From the NCBI RefSeq assembly GCF_025567345.1, contig NZ_JAOQJS010000004.1:62001-126000 (forward strand): a stretch of DNA of 64,000 nt, read 5' to 3'. The position numbers and the translations under genes are program-made. The stretch is from Coprococcus ammoniilyticus. Lineage in GTDB: Bacteria; Bacillota; Clostridia; Lachnospirales; Lachnospiraceae. Below the pieces are notes generated by a model that made no database searches, was not told the origin of the DNA, and saw only the letters and a list, made by a program, of their open reading frames with translations. Shown piece after piece: positions 36,386-44,708 of the stretch; the first letter of the stretch is position 1, and each line of letters begins with the position of its first letter.

Positions 36386-36494
36386 TCTAGATCTTCTGAC
36401 AATAGGTATGGTTAATGACATGTATGCTGAAAGCAGTAATGATGATTATAAGTATTCAGAAGTTGCCACGCAGGAGGACTTTGATAGGTTCTAG
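36330..36494 (+). CDS. Prophage tail-assembly-chaperone-like small protein
   Basis: A 54-aa product starting MTTPLFLLRCVQIGLS and containing DLDLLTIGMVNDMY and the end ATQEDFDRF, a pattern I recognise from small genes placed before the tape-measure gene in Firmicute siphophages. It is a marker of a decayed prophage. The first 56 bases overlap the previous frame. Without the rest of the tail genes it is unlikely to be functional. Confidence 0.6.
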   Translation: MTTPLFLLRCVQIGLSIRDLDLLTIGMVNDMYAESSNDDYKYSEVATQEDFDRF

Positions 36495-36513
36495 GAAAAT
36501 ATCTTGGGTTACA

Positions 36514-36545
36514 GGTTGACACTTGCTGTCAACCAAAGCTACAAT
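36514..36545 (+). promoter_or_regulatory. Promoter with palindromic operator for the XRE gene
   Basis: TTGACA and TACAAT with an 18-base spacer. The -35 box lies inside the inverted repeat GGTTGACA/TGTCAACC (36514-36534), a likely autoregulatory operator. Confidence 0.65.
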
Positions 36546-36600
36546 TCATATTGTTGAAAGCGCTTATCAATAAAATCAAGATAAGGAAGGAACCAACAGT

Positions 36601-37368
36601 ATGAATGGATTAAAATTTATAAGAACAAGGTGCAATATTTCTTTAAGTGAGCTGGCAAGTGTTTTATCTGTTAGTAGACAGCAGATAAGCACTTGGGAGA
36701 ATGGTGTAAAACCAATTTCACAAAATAGATTAAGTCAACTATCGAAATATTTTGGTGTTGATGAGAAATATTTCTTAAATATATCAGAAGAAGATAAAGA
36801 GTATATTGTTTCCAAGGCACTTTATCGTCGTCAAGATAATGAAAAGGAAGTCTATTGTTTTATAAAACAAGGAGAGATGAAGGATGATTTTAAGTATAGA
36901 TCATTTTCTTATCCTAATTTTGAGGAATCATTAGATGAACAAATGATTCATGCGAAGAAAAAGAAAAAAGAGACAATGGAAGGCATTCAAGAGGCAATGG
37001 GGTATTTTGGTAAGCCTGATAAAATTGTTGAAGATGTTTCGGCAATCAATCGTGGCTGTAAGGTTTACGATGCACTAACAAAGTATCTAAGACAAATGCC
37101 GAATGAGAAGCCTGGAACAACAATTTTGTATTACAATACGGCTAGGAATGTTCTTTTTTCGCTTCTGATTGCGAATGGACTAATGAGTAAGGAAGAACTC
37201 GAAAAGGAATTTGAACACAACATAGGGAGTAAATTATATGACGATATTGAATGGATATACGAACAGGCAGACATTTTCAAAAATAGATATGATTATAAAT
37301 TGAGACTGGTTGAAGAAGAAAATATCAAATTCCGAGAAAAAATGAAGAAATTACATGATAAGGAATAA
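36601..37368 (+). CDS. XRE-family helix-turn-helix regulator with extra C-terminal domain
   Basis: The 255-aa protein starts with an XRE domain (about 1-58, with LASVLSVSRQQISTWENG). The rest is a charged helical region with a poly-Lys segment (KKKKK near 120) and a long coiled C-terminus, not a known sensor domain. It is AT-rich and lies between phage tail fragments, so it was probably carried in as a phage or ICE accessory gene. A palindromic operator in its promoter suggests self-control. Confidence 0.75.
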   Translation: MNGLKFIRTRCNISLSELASVLSVSRQQISTWENGVKPISQNRLSQLSKYFGVDEKYFLNISEEDKEYIVSKALYRRQDNEKEVYCFIKQGEMKDDFKYRSFSYPNFEESLDEQMIHAKKKKKETMEGIQEAMGYFGKPDKIVEDVSAINRGCKVYDALTKYLRQMPNEKPGTTILYYNTARNVLFSLLIANGLMSKEELEKEFEHNIGSKLYDDIEWIYEQADIFKNRYDYKLRLVEEENIKFREKMKKLHDKE

Positions 37369-37446
37369 CTATATTATATTGTGTTCTTTTATATTTGGAG
37401 GGAAACAAATATAAAATAGAATACATAATTGTTAAGATAACACCTG

Positions 37447-37501
37447 TCAGGAATGGCGGGTGTTTTTCTTTGTTACGGAGCAGAGATGCTCCTTTTTTTG
37501 T
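37447..37501 (+). terminator. Tandem terminators
   Basis: AACACCTG pairs with CGGGTGTT and runs into TTTT; a second hairpin GGAGCA/TGCTCC follows at once with seven T. They stand before the tape-measure start. Confidence 0.75.
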
Positions 37502-37529
37502 ACACATTTTTAGGAGGAAGTGAGAATTC

Positions 37530-37598
37530 ATGGCAAGCCGTATTCAGGGAATTACCGTAGAAATTGGCGGAGATACAACCAAACTGCAGAATGGGTAA
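37530..37598 (+). pseudogene. Phage tape-measure gene, N-terminal fragment
   Basis: Begins MASRIQGITVEIGGDTTKLQ, the typical start of Firmicute phage tail tape-measure proteins, with AGGAGG before the ATG. The frame ends three codons later at a joint with a capsid-gene fragment. Tape-measure genes normally exceed 2 kb. Confidence 0.7.
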
Positions 37599-37912
37599 TG
37601 AATGACGAGACGGCACTTGTTCTTCGTAAGCTTAAGGATGCAGATGGTAATTATATCTGGAACCACAATGCTGATACTATCTTCGGAAAGTCAGTATTTA
37701 TTTCAGAGTTCATGTCAAATGTGAATAATGGAAATAAGCCGATTGCGTTTGGTGATTTCAGCTATTACTGGATTGTAAATCGAAGTGGAATTTTGGTTAG
37801 AACACTTGCTGAGAAGTTTGCTCTTTCTCAGCAGACAGGATATTTAGCTTGTGAATATCTTGATGCAAGACTTCTTCGTTCTGAGGCGATTAAGGTTCTC
37901 AAGCTTTCATAA
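37594..37912 (+). pseudogene. HK97-type major capsid protein, C-terminal fragment
   Basis: The frame reads WVMNDETALVLRKLKDADGN, then GKPIAFGDFSYYWI-like and LDARLLRSEAIKVLKLS, which is the conserved C-terminal third of HK97-fold capsid proteins. About 106 codons remain and there is no start. It is joined directly to the tape-measure start, so it is a recombination scar. Confidence 0.7.
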
Positions 37913-37970
37913 CACATAAATCTATATTAGCCGGAGGAGAGTAATCTGATCCGGTTGGGAGGTGGGCATA

Positions 37971-38189
37971 ATGCATTTAGTTGAAACTAAAAAGGATGAT
38001 GCTGTGCCTGTTAGTGAGAAGTATATGCTCACCATCAAGGAGGCAGCAGCTTATTTTAATATTGGTATAAAGAAACTGAGAAGAATTGCAGAGGATAACC
38101 TTGGAACAGTGGCGGTGTACTGCGGAAACAGATTCCTGATCATCCGCCCGAAGTTCGAAGGATTTATCCTTAATTCTTCAGAAATATAG
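37971..38189 (+). CDS. Excisionase-like DNA-binding protein, Tn916 Xis type
   Basis: The 72-aa protein contains YMLTIKEAAAYFNIGIKKLRRIAED and RFLIIRPKFEGFI, matching Tn916-type Xis winged-helix proteins that bend DNA during excision. GGGAGG supports the ATG at 37971 over a GTG nine bases earlier. It lies two genes before the integrase. Confidence 0.82.
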   Translation: MHLVETKKDDAVPVSEKYMLTIKEAAAYFNIGIKKLRRIAEDNLGTVAVYCGNRFLIIRPKFEGFILNSSEI

Positions 38190-38247
38190 TTCCTTTTATC
38201 TGCCAAAAGTAGTTGCTATTACAGGGCATAAGAGCGAACATAGGATG

Positions 38248-38270
38248 ACCCCGAAAACTCTTGAAAACAG
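38248..38270. repeat. Imperfect copy of the CCCCG...CTTG...AAAACAG motif
   Basis: ACCCCGAAAACTCTTGAAAA then CAG. A related sequence with better palindromic ends occurs at 41653 beyond the integrase. The two flank the integrase gene and could be att-related, but identity is partial. Confidence 0.45.
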
Positions 38271-38298
38271 CCACTTTTGGAAGAAAGGAAGTACTTTT

Positions 38299-38508
38299 AT
38301 GGCAAGACCAGATTTAGCAGAAAAGGATATTTTAAATCCTTCTGAGGCAATTGAATATTTTGTTTTGAGCCGGAGAAAATTTTATGATTTATTGAATAAT
38401 ACGGATGGAGAAGATTTTCTGGCATATTACGGAGAACGCAAGCTGATTCTTCGTGTAGCCTTTGAAAGGTATCTGTGTAACCATCCAGAACTGAGGAGGC
38501 GGATATAA
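38299..38508 (+). CDS. Second excisionase-like DNA-binding protein
   Basis: The 69-aa product (MARPDLAEKDILNPSEAIEY, then LSRRKFYDLLNN and YYGERKLILRVAFERYL) has the same Xis-like helix-wing pattern as the preceding gene. AAAGGAAG supports the ATG at 38299 over one at 38245. Its stop overlaps the integrase start by one base, so both are co-translated. Confidence 0.78.
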   Translation: MARPDLAEKDILNPSEAIEYFVLSRRKFYDLLNNTDGEDFLAYYGERKLILRVAFERYLCNHPELRRRI

Positions 38509-39788
38509 TGGCAAAGGCAGGAAGAGGACAGACACGGCTGGATTCCAAAAGAAGAGTCCTCAGACCGGGAGAGAGCGTAAGGGCAGACGGGAAATATCAA
38601 TATAAGTATCACATTGATGGAAAACCACATTTTGTATACAGTTGGAAACTGGAGTCAACGGACAAACTTCCAAAGGGAAAAAAGCCATGCCTTTCCCTTC
38701 GTGAATTGGGAAAACAGGTAAACACAGATTTGGATTTACCTGTAAATATCGTGGACGGACAGATGACTGTCTGTGAACTGGTAGACCGATATTTAAAAAC
38801 AAAGACTGGAGTAAGGCAAAGCACGAAACAGAGATATGTTACAGTACAGAGATTACTTGCGAAGGAAGCATTTGGCAAAAAGACGATACGAAGTGTGAAA
38901 ACTTCCGATGCAAAGCTATTCCTTATCAAATTACAGCAGGAAGATGGAAAAAGTTACAGTTCTATTCATACCATCCGGGGAGTGTTGCGACCAGCCTTTC
39001 AGATGGCGGTGGATGATGACATTCTGGTAAAGAATCCATTTGGATTTCAGCTTGCCGGAGTATTGGTAAATGATGCAGTTACAAGAGAGGCAATCACAAA
39101 AGACCAGATGCGAAAGTTCTTAAAATTTGTGCATGACGATGTGGTGTACTGTAAATACTATGAAGTGGTGTACATACTTTTTCATACGGGAATGCGAATA
39201 TCAGAATTTTGTGGCTTGACGCTGAGGGACATTGATCTTGAGAATAGAACTGTGAACATCGACCATCAGTTGCAGAGAACATCGGATATGCGATATATCA
39301 TAGAAACCACAAAGACGGATGTCGGAACAAGAGTATTGCCAATCACAGAGGATGTGGCACAGATGTTTCAGGCAATCATTGAGGACAGAAATGCACCTAA
39401 AGTGGAGAAAGCTATAGACGGATATAGCGGATTCCTGTTTTACGATGATAATGGAATGCCACTTGTGGCAATGCACTGGCAGCACCGATTCAACCATATG
39501 GTTGGCAGATACAATGACATCTACCGGGTGCAGATGCCAAACATTACGCCTCATGTATGCAGGCATACTTACTGCTCGAATATGGCAAAATCGGGAATGG
39601 ATCCAAAGACACTACAGTACCTCATGGGGCATTCGGATATATCAGTCACAATGAATGTGCACACGCATATCGGATTCGATGATGCAGAGGAAGAGCTGAA
39701 ATGGATGGAAGAGTTTAGGAAGGCACAGGCGGAGGTTGAGCAGAAGAAGGAGAAACCGATGTCACAGAAGATGTTTAAGGTAGTTTAA
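38508..39788 (+). CDS. Tyrosine integrase, Tn916 type
   Basis: The 426-aa protein has the Tn916-Int-like N-terminal arm-binding domain (SKRRVLRPGESVRADGKYQYKYHIDGKPHFVYSWKL), a SAM-like core-binding domain and the catalytic domain with Arg (GMRISEFCGL), HxxR (ITPHVCRHTYC), the second His (LMGHSDISVT) and likely Tyr or its region near NVHTHIGFDD. The last motif lacks the usual Tyr before the end (Tn916 has TxxxYxH), since here the position reads NVHTHI, so activity is doubtful. It would move the surrounding element. Confidence 0.85.
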   Translation: MAKAGRGQTRLDSKRRVLRPGESVRADGKYQYKYHIDGKPHFVYSWKLESTDKLPKGKKPCLSLRELGKQVNTDLDLPVNIVDGQMTVCELVDRYLKTKTGVRQSTKQRYVTVQRLLAKEAFGKKTIRSVKTSDAKLFLIKLQQEDGKSYSSIHTIRGVLRPAFQMAVDDDILVKNPFGFQLAGVLVNDAVTREAITKDQMRKFLKFVHDDVVYCKYYEVVYILFHTGMRISEFCGLTLRDIDLENRTVNIDHQLQRTSDMRYIIETTKTDVGTRVLPITEDVAQMFQAIIEDRNAPKVEKAIDGYSGFLFYDDNGMPLVAMHWQHRFNHMVGRYNDIYRVQMPNITPHVCRHTYCSNMAKSGMDPKTLQYLMGHSDISVTMNVHTHIGFDDAEEELKWMEEFRKAQAEVEQKKEKPMSQKMFKVV

Positions 39789-39797
39789 TATGGAAGA

Positions 39798-39835
39798 TAG
39801 GTGGCGCTCCGGCTTAGGCTGGGGCGTTTTTTCTA
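39798..39835 (+). terminator. Terminator after the integrase
   Basis: GGCGCTCCGGC pairs imperfectly with GGCTGGGGCG and is followed by six T. Confidence 0.7.
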
Positions 39836-39932
39836 TGGAAAAAAGTAGGTTCAGAGGATATAATATAATCAGGGTGATTTGGGAAGATGGGGAAAAGCGG
39901 TTTTGATTTTATATGAAAGGAATGGTTGTGAA

Positions 39933-41543
39933 ATGTATTACGAGGAAGAAACAGCAGAGAAGCCAGAAAAATGGCCTGCGAATGCTCGTGAACAGATTTT
40001 AGATACATTATGTGAATGTGTAGAAGAATTTAAGAACAATCCGTCTTATAAGACAAGAGAAGTCCTTTTGTCTTTAACGTGTGAGCATGATTTGAATTTG
40101 AATGAAAATTCTGGATTGGTTCGTGTAACCGAGTATGAAGTTGGAATACTGAATTTTCTCTATTTAGTTGGTAATGCATATCAAATATCTTCATTAAAAA
40201 CATATATATACAATATTATAACGCAGGTAACTAGACTACAGAAAATTACTTCTTGGTTTAATCCTGTGATTAATTGTGATGAAGAAAATACATATCGTGT
40301 AATACCATATGAACAGGGGCTTATGTTCCCACTGAGATTGTATCACATAGCGTATCAAAAGTTCACAATAGAAAAGAATAAGTCATTTGCAGAACAATTA
40401 ATAGAAATTGTAGAGGAAACGTTAAAAAGCTGCCAAACGGAAGAAGAGATTGATACCTTGACTCATTCATATACATCTATGTTACTGGATATTAGTAATA
40501 TGCATGGAAGTAAAAGAGAAAAGTTATGGGAATTTACAAGAGAAGAATTATACAAATTATTAGCAATAGAAGCAAAGCTACTTAGAATGAATAAGCAGCC
40601 TGCCAACATTCGACCAGTTAAGGGTGTGCTTATGATGATGATAAGCAATTTCATTTTAAAATCGAGAAATGGGTATAACAATGATTATATTTGTAAATAT
40701 CTGCCAATAGAAGTTGCAAAGAGTAGTATTAGTAATCATCAAATTTGGATGAAGAAAACAGAGCTGCTTAATGATGAGCGAGAGAAAAAAGTTATTCCAG
40801 AATTGTTTGAAGATATGTCATGGATTCATTATGACTGGATAAAAGACATTGATTTTTCTGAGACACGAAACTATTATGTGTCATGTTTCAGTAAGTCAAT
40901 AAATAATAGCCATATGCAAGACGGTTATGGAGAATGTTTGTATGGATATAAAAATGATAGAATTGTGGACCTGATTGGACCTATTGGATTATATACATTG
41001 ACAAAAAAGGCTGACGCTGACGCAGATTTGCCAGATACTATGAAAAGACCATATATAGCTCAAGTAATAACATTTGATGTATTATATGACATTGAAGAAG
41101 CAAAAACGGAATTACAATATTTATTTAGTGTTATAGACATGTTTGATTTATCTGACAATAATAAGAAAATGTTTTTACAGGAGATATTGCAATATTGGAT
41201 TCTTTCTGTTAAAGATAGCAAATGGAAAGCTGAAAGAGAAAGAAGATATGTTATTTTTTTATATGACGATTATGAATATATTGAAACAGAATTGGATGAT
41301 ACATTCTTGAAAGTTAAAACATCACTTTTTATTACGCCTGATTTTATTATAGGGAAAAATCCTAGCAAATGGGAAATAATGCGACAACTTGCGGCAAAAA
41401 GAAAAGCATTGTTTAGTAAAGAATATCTGTTTTGTGAAAATTGTTTAATGCAAGATCGTGATGTGGCAATACATGAGAAACCAGAAAAATGTCCGATATG
41501 TGGTTCTAAAAATATAAGGATGATATATCACGAGAATGCTTAG
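39933..41543 (+). CDS. Unknown 536-aa protein with C-terminal zinc ribbon
   Basis: The protein is AT-rich, mostly helical and acidic, with no membrane segment or known enzyme motif I can identify. The C-terminus carries two Cys pairs: CENCLMQD and CPICGSKN, a rubredoxin-like zinc ribbon. The start at 39933 (MYYEEETAEKPEKWPANARE) is preceded by AAAGGAATGG; an upstream TTG is possible. It lies between the integrase and the likely element end, where cargo genes such as phage-defence factors often sit. Its stop overlaps the first integrase-type site. Confidence 0.7.
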   Translation: MYYEEETAEKPEKWPANAREQILDTLCECVEEFKNNPSYKTREVLLSLTCEHDLNLNENSGLVRVTEYEVGILNFLYLVGNAYQISSLKTYIYNIITQVTRLQKITSWFNPVINCDEENTYRVIPYEQGLMFPLRLYHIAYQKFTIEKNKSFAEQLIEIVEETLKSCQTEEEIDTLTHSYTSMLLDISNMHGSKREKLWEFTREELYKLLAIEAKLLRMNKQPANIRPVKGVLMMMISNFILKSRNGYNNDYICKYLPIEVAKSSISNHQIWMKKTELLNDEREKKVIPELFEDMSWIHYDWIKDIDFSETRNYYVSCFSKSINNSHMQDGYGECLYGYKNDRIVDLIGPIGLYTLTKKADADADLPDTMKRPYIAQVITFDVLYDIEEAKTELQYLFSVIDMFDLSDNNKKMFLQEILQYWILSVKDSKWKAERERRYVIFLYDDYEYIETELDDTFLKVKTSLFITPDFIIGKNPSKWEIMRQLAAKRKALFSKEYLFCENCLMQDRDVAIHEKPEKCPICGSKNIRMIYHENA

Positions 41544-41593
41544 TAGTAAGAAGCTTCATTTTACTACCAACTTTACTACTAACAGGTAGTAAC
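41541..41593. repeat. Cluster of TAGTAGTAA-like sites, likely integrase arm sites
   Basis: Four related 8-9-base sites: TAGTAGTAA (41541), TTACTACC (41561, inverted), TTACTACT (41573, inverted) and GGTAGTAAC (41585). The core AGTAGTAA resembles the sequence bound by the Tn916 integrase N-terminal domain. Their position just before the conserved gene at 41711 marks the probable right end of the element. Confidence 0.6.
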
Positions 41594-41652
41594 AACTTGC
41601 TCAATTCTGCTCTGATTTGCCACAATCTGTATTTTCAGAGCATATCACCATA

Positions 41653-41688
41653 ACCCCGGAAACCCTTGCAAAACAGGGCATTCCGGGG
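41653..41688. repeat. CCCCGGAA...TTCCGGGG palindrome, candidate junction
   Basis: CCCCGGAA (41654) and TTCCGGGG (41681) are perfectly inverted around 19 bases containing CCTTGCAAAACAG. A degenerate relative is at 38248. It may be the recombination site or an unrelated dispersed palindrome. Confidence 0.45.
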
Positions 41689-41710
41689 CAAAACAAGGAG
41701 AAATAAAATA

Positions 41711-42193
41711 ATGATAAAAGTACTTTTTATCTGCCACGGCAACATCTGCCGTTCCCCCATGGCAGAATTCATATTAAAAGATATAGTAACAAAACGTGGT
41801 ATTGCCGATCAGTTTGAGATCGCATCGGCAGCCACCAGCACAGAAGAGATTTGGAATGGTGTTGGGAATCCGGTGTATCCGCCGGCAAGAGGAGAACTTG
41901 CCAGACATGGGATAAGCTGCAAAGGTAAAAGAGCCGTGCAGCTTACAGCCTCAGATTATGATCATTACGATTATCTGATCGGTATGGATTCTATGAATAT
42001 GAGGAATATTGAACGAATGACCGGACACAGACGTGGGGATAAGATCTATAAGATGCTGGAGTTTGCCGGGCGGGATGCAGATGTCAGAGATCCGTGGTAC
42101 AGTAGAAATTTCCGGGAGACTTATGAAGATGTTGTAGAAGGCTGTCAGGCGTTTCTTGACTGGTTGACAATTAACAAGAAATTAAGTAATTGA
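41711..42193 (+). CDS. Low-molecular-weight protein-tyrosine phosphatase
   Basis: The 160-aa protein has the Cys-x5-Arg phosphatase loop CHGNICRSP at residues 8-16 and the later Asp-Pro motif DVRDPWYSRNF containing the general acid. AAGGAGA precedes the ATG at 41711; a TTG-initiated frame from 41666 passes through the palindrome and is rejected. It dephosphorylates tyrosine-phosphorylated proteins and could act on kinases such as the one at 7245, but it is not in the same operon. Confidence 0.92.
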   Translation: MIKVLFICHGNICRSPMAEFILKDIVTKRGIADQFEIASAATSTEEIWNGVGNPVYPPARGELARHGISCKGKRAVQLTASDYDHYDYLIGMDSMNMRNIERMTGHRRGDKIYKMLEFAGRDADVRDPWYSRNFRETYEDVVEGCQAFLDWLTINKKLSN

Positions 42194-42347
42194 TTAACTA
42201 AAATTTCACTTAATTTCCGAATGATTAAGTTGGATGCAAACTTTCTTTTTGCTAAAGAACATGTTAATATATATATAATAGCAAGTTCCTGTGGGAACAG
42301 AACATGTAAAATTAGGTAAGTATTCATTGTTGGGAGAAGATATTATT

Positions 42348-44027
42348 ATGGCATTTGAATCATGGAGAGAGATTAACAGAATAAGGAAAAATCACCGCGA
42401 CGCCATATATTTTTACGCTAATCTGCAAGAGCGGTTTTACACGATTGAGGAAAATGATATTCTGCCTGATGAGTTGGATCCGGATGATAAAAATTTACTA
42501 AAAGCATTTTGCGACTGTACATGTATAGAAGAAACAGAGAAGAATAAAATGTGCAATTTGTATAGACAGATTGAGCAGGGAACAAAAGAGCCGATCAAGA
42601 TGGATGATTTGGAGACATGGGTGCATCTTGAGACCAGATTCGGGAAGAAAGTTCTGATGGCAGTCCTTTGTTATCTTGAGAAAGATGAAAAAGGATTGAT
42701 TCGGGAGTATGTGGGCATGATACGGATCATGCGCAAACAGGAATTAGAGAATCGGGAGATTGTGACATCGTTTAGCAATGATAAGAATCCGGCATTCTTG
42801 CTCAAGAAGATTGCGCGTTTTCAGGCAGAGCATCCGGAGCGGGAGTATGCATATATTCAGTTTGATGTCCGTAGATTTAAGTATATCAATGAGAAGTATG
42901 GCAGTGATACAGGAGATAATATTCTTCGGTATATATATGACACGCTGGATGTGATGTGTGATAAGGAACATCTGCATTGTAGATTGTCAGCGGATGTATT
43001 CCAGATCGTGACCTATTATAATTCCAGAGAAGAAATCATGGAATTTATTGATAAACTTGATGAAAAAATTCGGAGATATGGTGATATCAAGTTAAGCATT
43101 ACATATGGAGTGAATATCGTACCGGGCAGCTCAACGGCATATCGCAAGCATGGAGATGAAGCAGGACTTGCCCGTGCAGAGGGTAAGCGGACGATTTTGA
43201 ATAAGGTTGTATTCTATGAGGATACGCTGATGAATCATGTGAAACAGACGGGAGCAATCGAGGAAGTTGAGGAGGAGGCTCTGAGACGGGAAGAATTTCA
43301 GGTTTATCTTCAGCCGAAGTACCAGTATGACAGAAGCCATGCGAAGATTGTCGGAGCAGAGGCGCTTGTGCGCTGGATTGATGCAAATGGAAAATGCAAG
43401 TCGCCGATGGAATTTATTCCGGTATTTGAGGCAAATGGATTTATATACAAATTAGACTGTTTCATGTGGGAGATGGTATGTAAAGTTATCAGAAGATGGC
43501 TGGATACCGGAAGGCAACCACTTCCAATCTCGGTGAATGTGTCGAGAACCTATCTTCAGAAAGAAGATGTTGCAGGATATATCAAGAATCTGATCGACAA
43601 ATATCAGATTCCGATGGAGCTGTTCCAGTTAGAGATCACGGAGACAACGGAGAATGCAGAATCATTGTCTTATATCAATAGTTTGAAACAGGCGGGATTT
43701 ACATTGTTAATGGATGATTTCGGATCAGGTTATTCTTCCCTTTGTATGTTGAAGAATACACCATTTGACGTATTGAAGATGGATCGGCAGTTTTTGGATG
43801 AATGTTTGGACAGTAAACAGGGTAAGACGATCATTTCTCATGTGATATCCATGTCAAATGATTTGGGCTTAAGTATTATAGCAGAAGGCGTAGAGAATCG
43901 AGGAACGGCAGATTTCCTTTATGATAATGGATGTAGCGTATCTCAGGGATTTTATTTTTCCAAGCCTGTTTCGATTCCGGAGTTTGAGCATATGTTGGAT
44001 GAACAGCAGACAGAGCAGCAGAGGTAG
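42348..44027 (+). CDS. EAL-domain c-di-GMP phosphodiesterase with degenerate GGDEF
   Basis: The 559-aa protein hydrolyses c-di-GMP. The N-terminal 170 residues are a helical region without clear family. A degenerate GGDEF domain follows, with SADVF where GGDEF would be. The EAL domain (about 305-550) keeps the catalytic residues: GAEALVRW, SVNVSRTYL, LEITETTE, LLMDDFGSGYSSL, IAEGVEN and QGFYFSKP. It should be active. GGGAGAAG supports the ATG at 42348. No membrane segment is visible, so it is cytoplasmic. Confidence 0.92.
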   Translation: MAFESWREINRIRKNHRDAIYFYANLQERFYTIEENDILPDELDPDDKNLLKAFCDCTCIEETEKNKMCNLYRQIEQGTKEPIKMDDLETWVHLETRFGKKVLMAVLCYLEKDEKGLIREYVGMIRIMRKQELENREIVTSFSNDKNPAFLLKKIARFQAEHPEREYAYIQFDVRRFKYINEKYGSDTGDNILRYIYDTLDVMCDKEHLHCRLSADVFQIVTYYNSREEIMEFIDKLDEKIRRYGDIKLSITYGVNIVPGSSTAYRKHGDEAGLARAEGKRTILNKVVFYEDTLMNHVKQTGAIEEVEEEALRREEFQVYLQPKYQYDRSHAKIVGAEALVRWIDANGKCKSPMEFIPVFEANGFIYKLDCFMWEMVCKVIRRWLDTGRQPLPISVNVSRTYLQKEDVAGYIKNLIDKYQIPMELFQLEITETTENAESLSYINSLKQAGFTLLMDDFGSGYSSLCMLKNTPFDVLKMDRQFLDECLDSKQGKTIISHVISMSNDLGLSIIAEGVENRGTADFLYDNGCSVSQGFYFSKPVSIPEFEHMLDEQQTEQQR

Positions 44028-44055
44028 ATATAAGGAACGGGAGGACAAAGTACTG

Positions 44056-44601
44056 TTGGAACTTTTGGATGGAAGACCGGAGAATACGGAAGGAAGACTG
44101 GAGAAGGAGATTCGGGTATATGATTTTCTTGACCATCTTGGAATAGAATATAAGAGAGTCGACCATGAACCGGCATTTACGATGGAAGTATGTGAGGAGA
44201 TTGATAAGATGTTGCAGGCGACAATCTGTAAGAATCTTTTCCTGTGCAATCGTCAGAAGACACAGTTTTATCTGTTGATGATGCCGGGCGACAAGCCGTT
44301 TAAAACGAAGGAGATCACTTCACAGATCGGGAGCGCAAGACTGTCATTTGCATCGGCTGAGGACATGGAGAAATATCTGGATATCGAACCGGGGGCTGTC
44401 AGTGTCATGGGACTGATGAATGATACGGAGCATCATGTACGGCTGCTGGTGGATGAAGACATATTAAAAGGCGAGTATCTTGGCTGCCATCCATGTGTGA
44501 ATACATCCAGTCTGCAGATGCGCACGGCAGATGTATTCGGATTGTATCTGGATGCGGTCGGACACGATATGACAAAAGTCGTCCTGACAGGTGAAGCATA
44601 G
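44056..44601 (+). CDS. YbaK/ProX-type aminoacyl-tRNA deacylase
   Basis: The 181-aa protein belongs to the YbaK/PrdX family that removes mischarged alanine or cysteine from tRNA-Pro. Motifs include VYDFLDHLGIEYKRVDHEPAFTME and LFLCNRQKTQFYLLMM, then KTKEITSQIGSARLSFAS. The frame is open back to 43921 inside the EAL gene, but GGGAGG lies ten bases before the TTG at 44056, the likely start; an ATG at 43999 lacks such a site. It follows the EAL gene by 28 bases. Confidence 0.85.
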   Translation: MELLDGRPENTEGRLEKEIRVYDFLDHLGIEYKRVDHEPAFTMEVCEEIDKMLQATICKNLFLCNRQKTQFYLLMMPGDKPFKTKEITSQIGSARLSFASAEDMEKYLDIEPGAVSVMGLMNDTEHHVRLLVDEDILKGEYLGCHPCVNTSSLQMRTADVFGLYLDAVGHDMTKVVLTGEA

Positions 44602-44708
44602 AGCAAAGAAAAAACCAGGCCATAAGTCATATACATTCAGGGAAATGTTGTTGACCATGTGTTTGGTTTTTGCTATGTTTAGACGAGAGATTTGAAAGGA
44701 AATAAAAT

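Noticed and set aside
41666..41710. Upstream extension of the low-molecular-weight phosphatase
   Set aside because: It starts inside the CCCCGGAA palindrome, and the phosphatase fold begins at the ATG at 41711 with AAGGAGA before it.
42249..42279. Promoter for the EAL gene with TTGCTA and TATAAT
   Set aside because: The spacer is 19 bases; the -10 box is good but the pair is too weak to list.
43921..44055. Longer N-terminus for the YbaK-type protein
   Set aside because: It would overlap the EAL gene by over 100 bases and lacks a binding site; GGGAGG points to the TTG at 44056.
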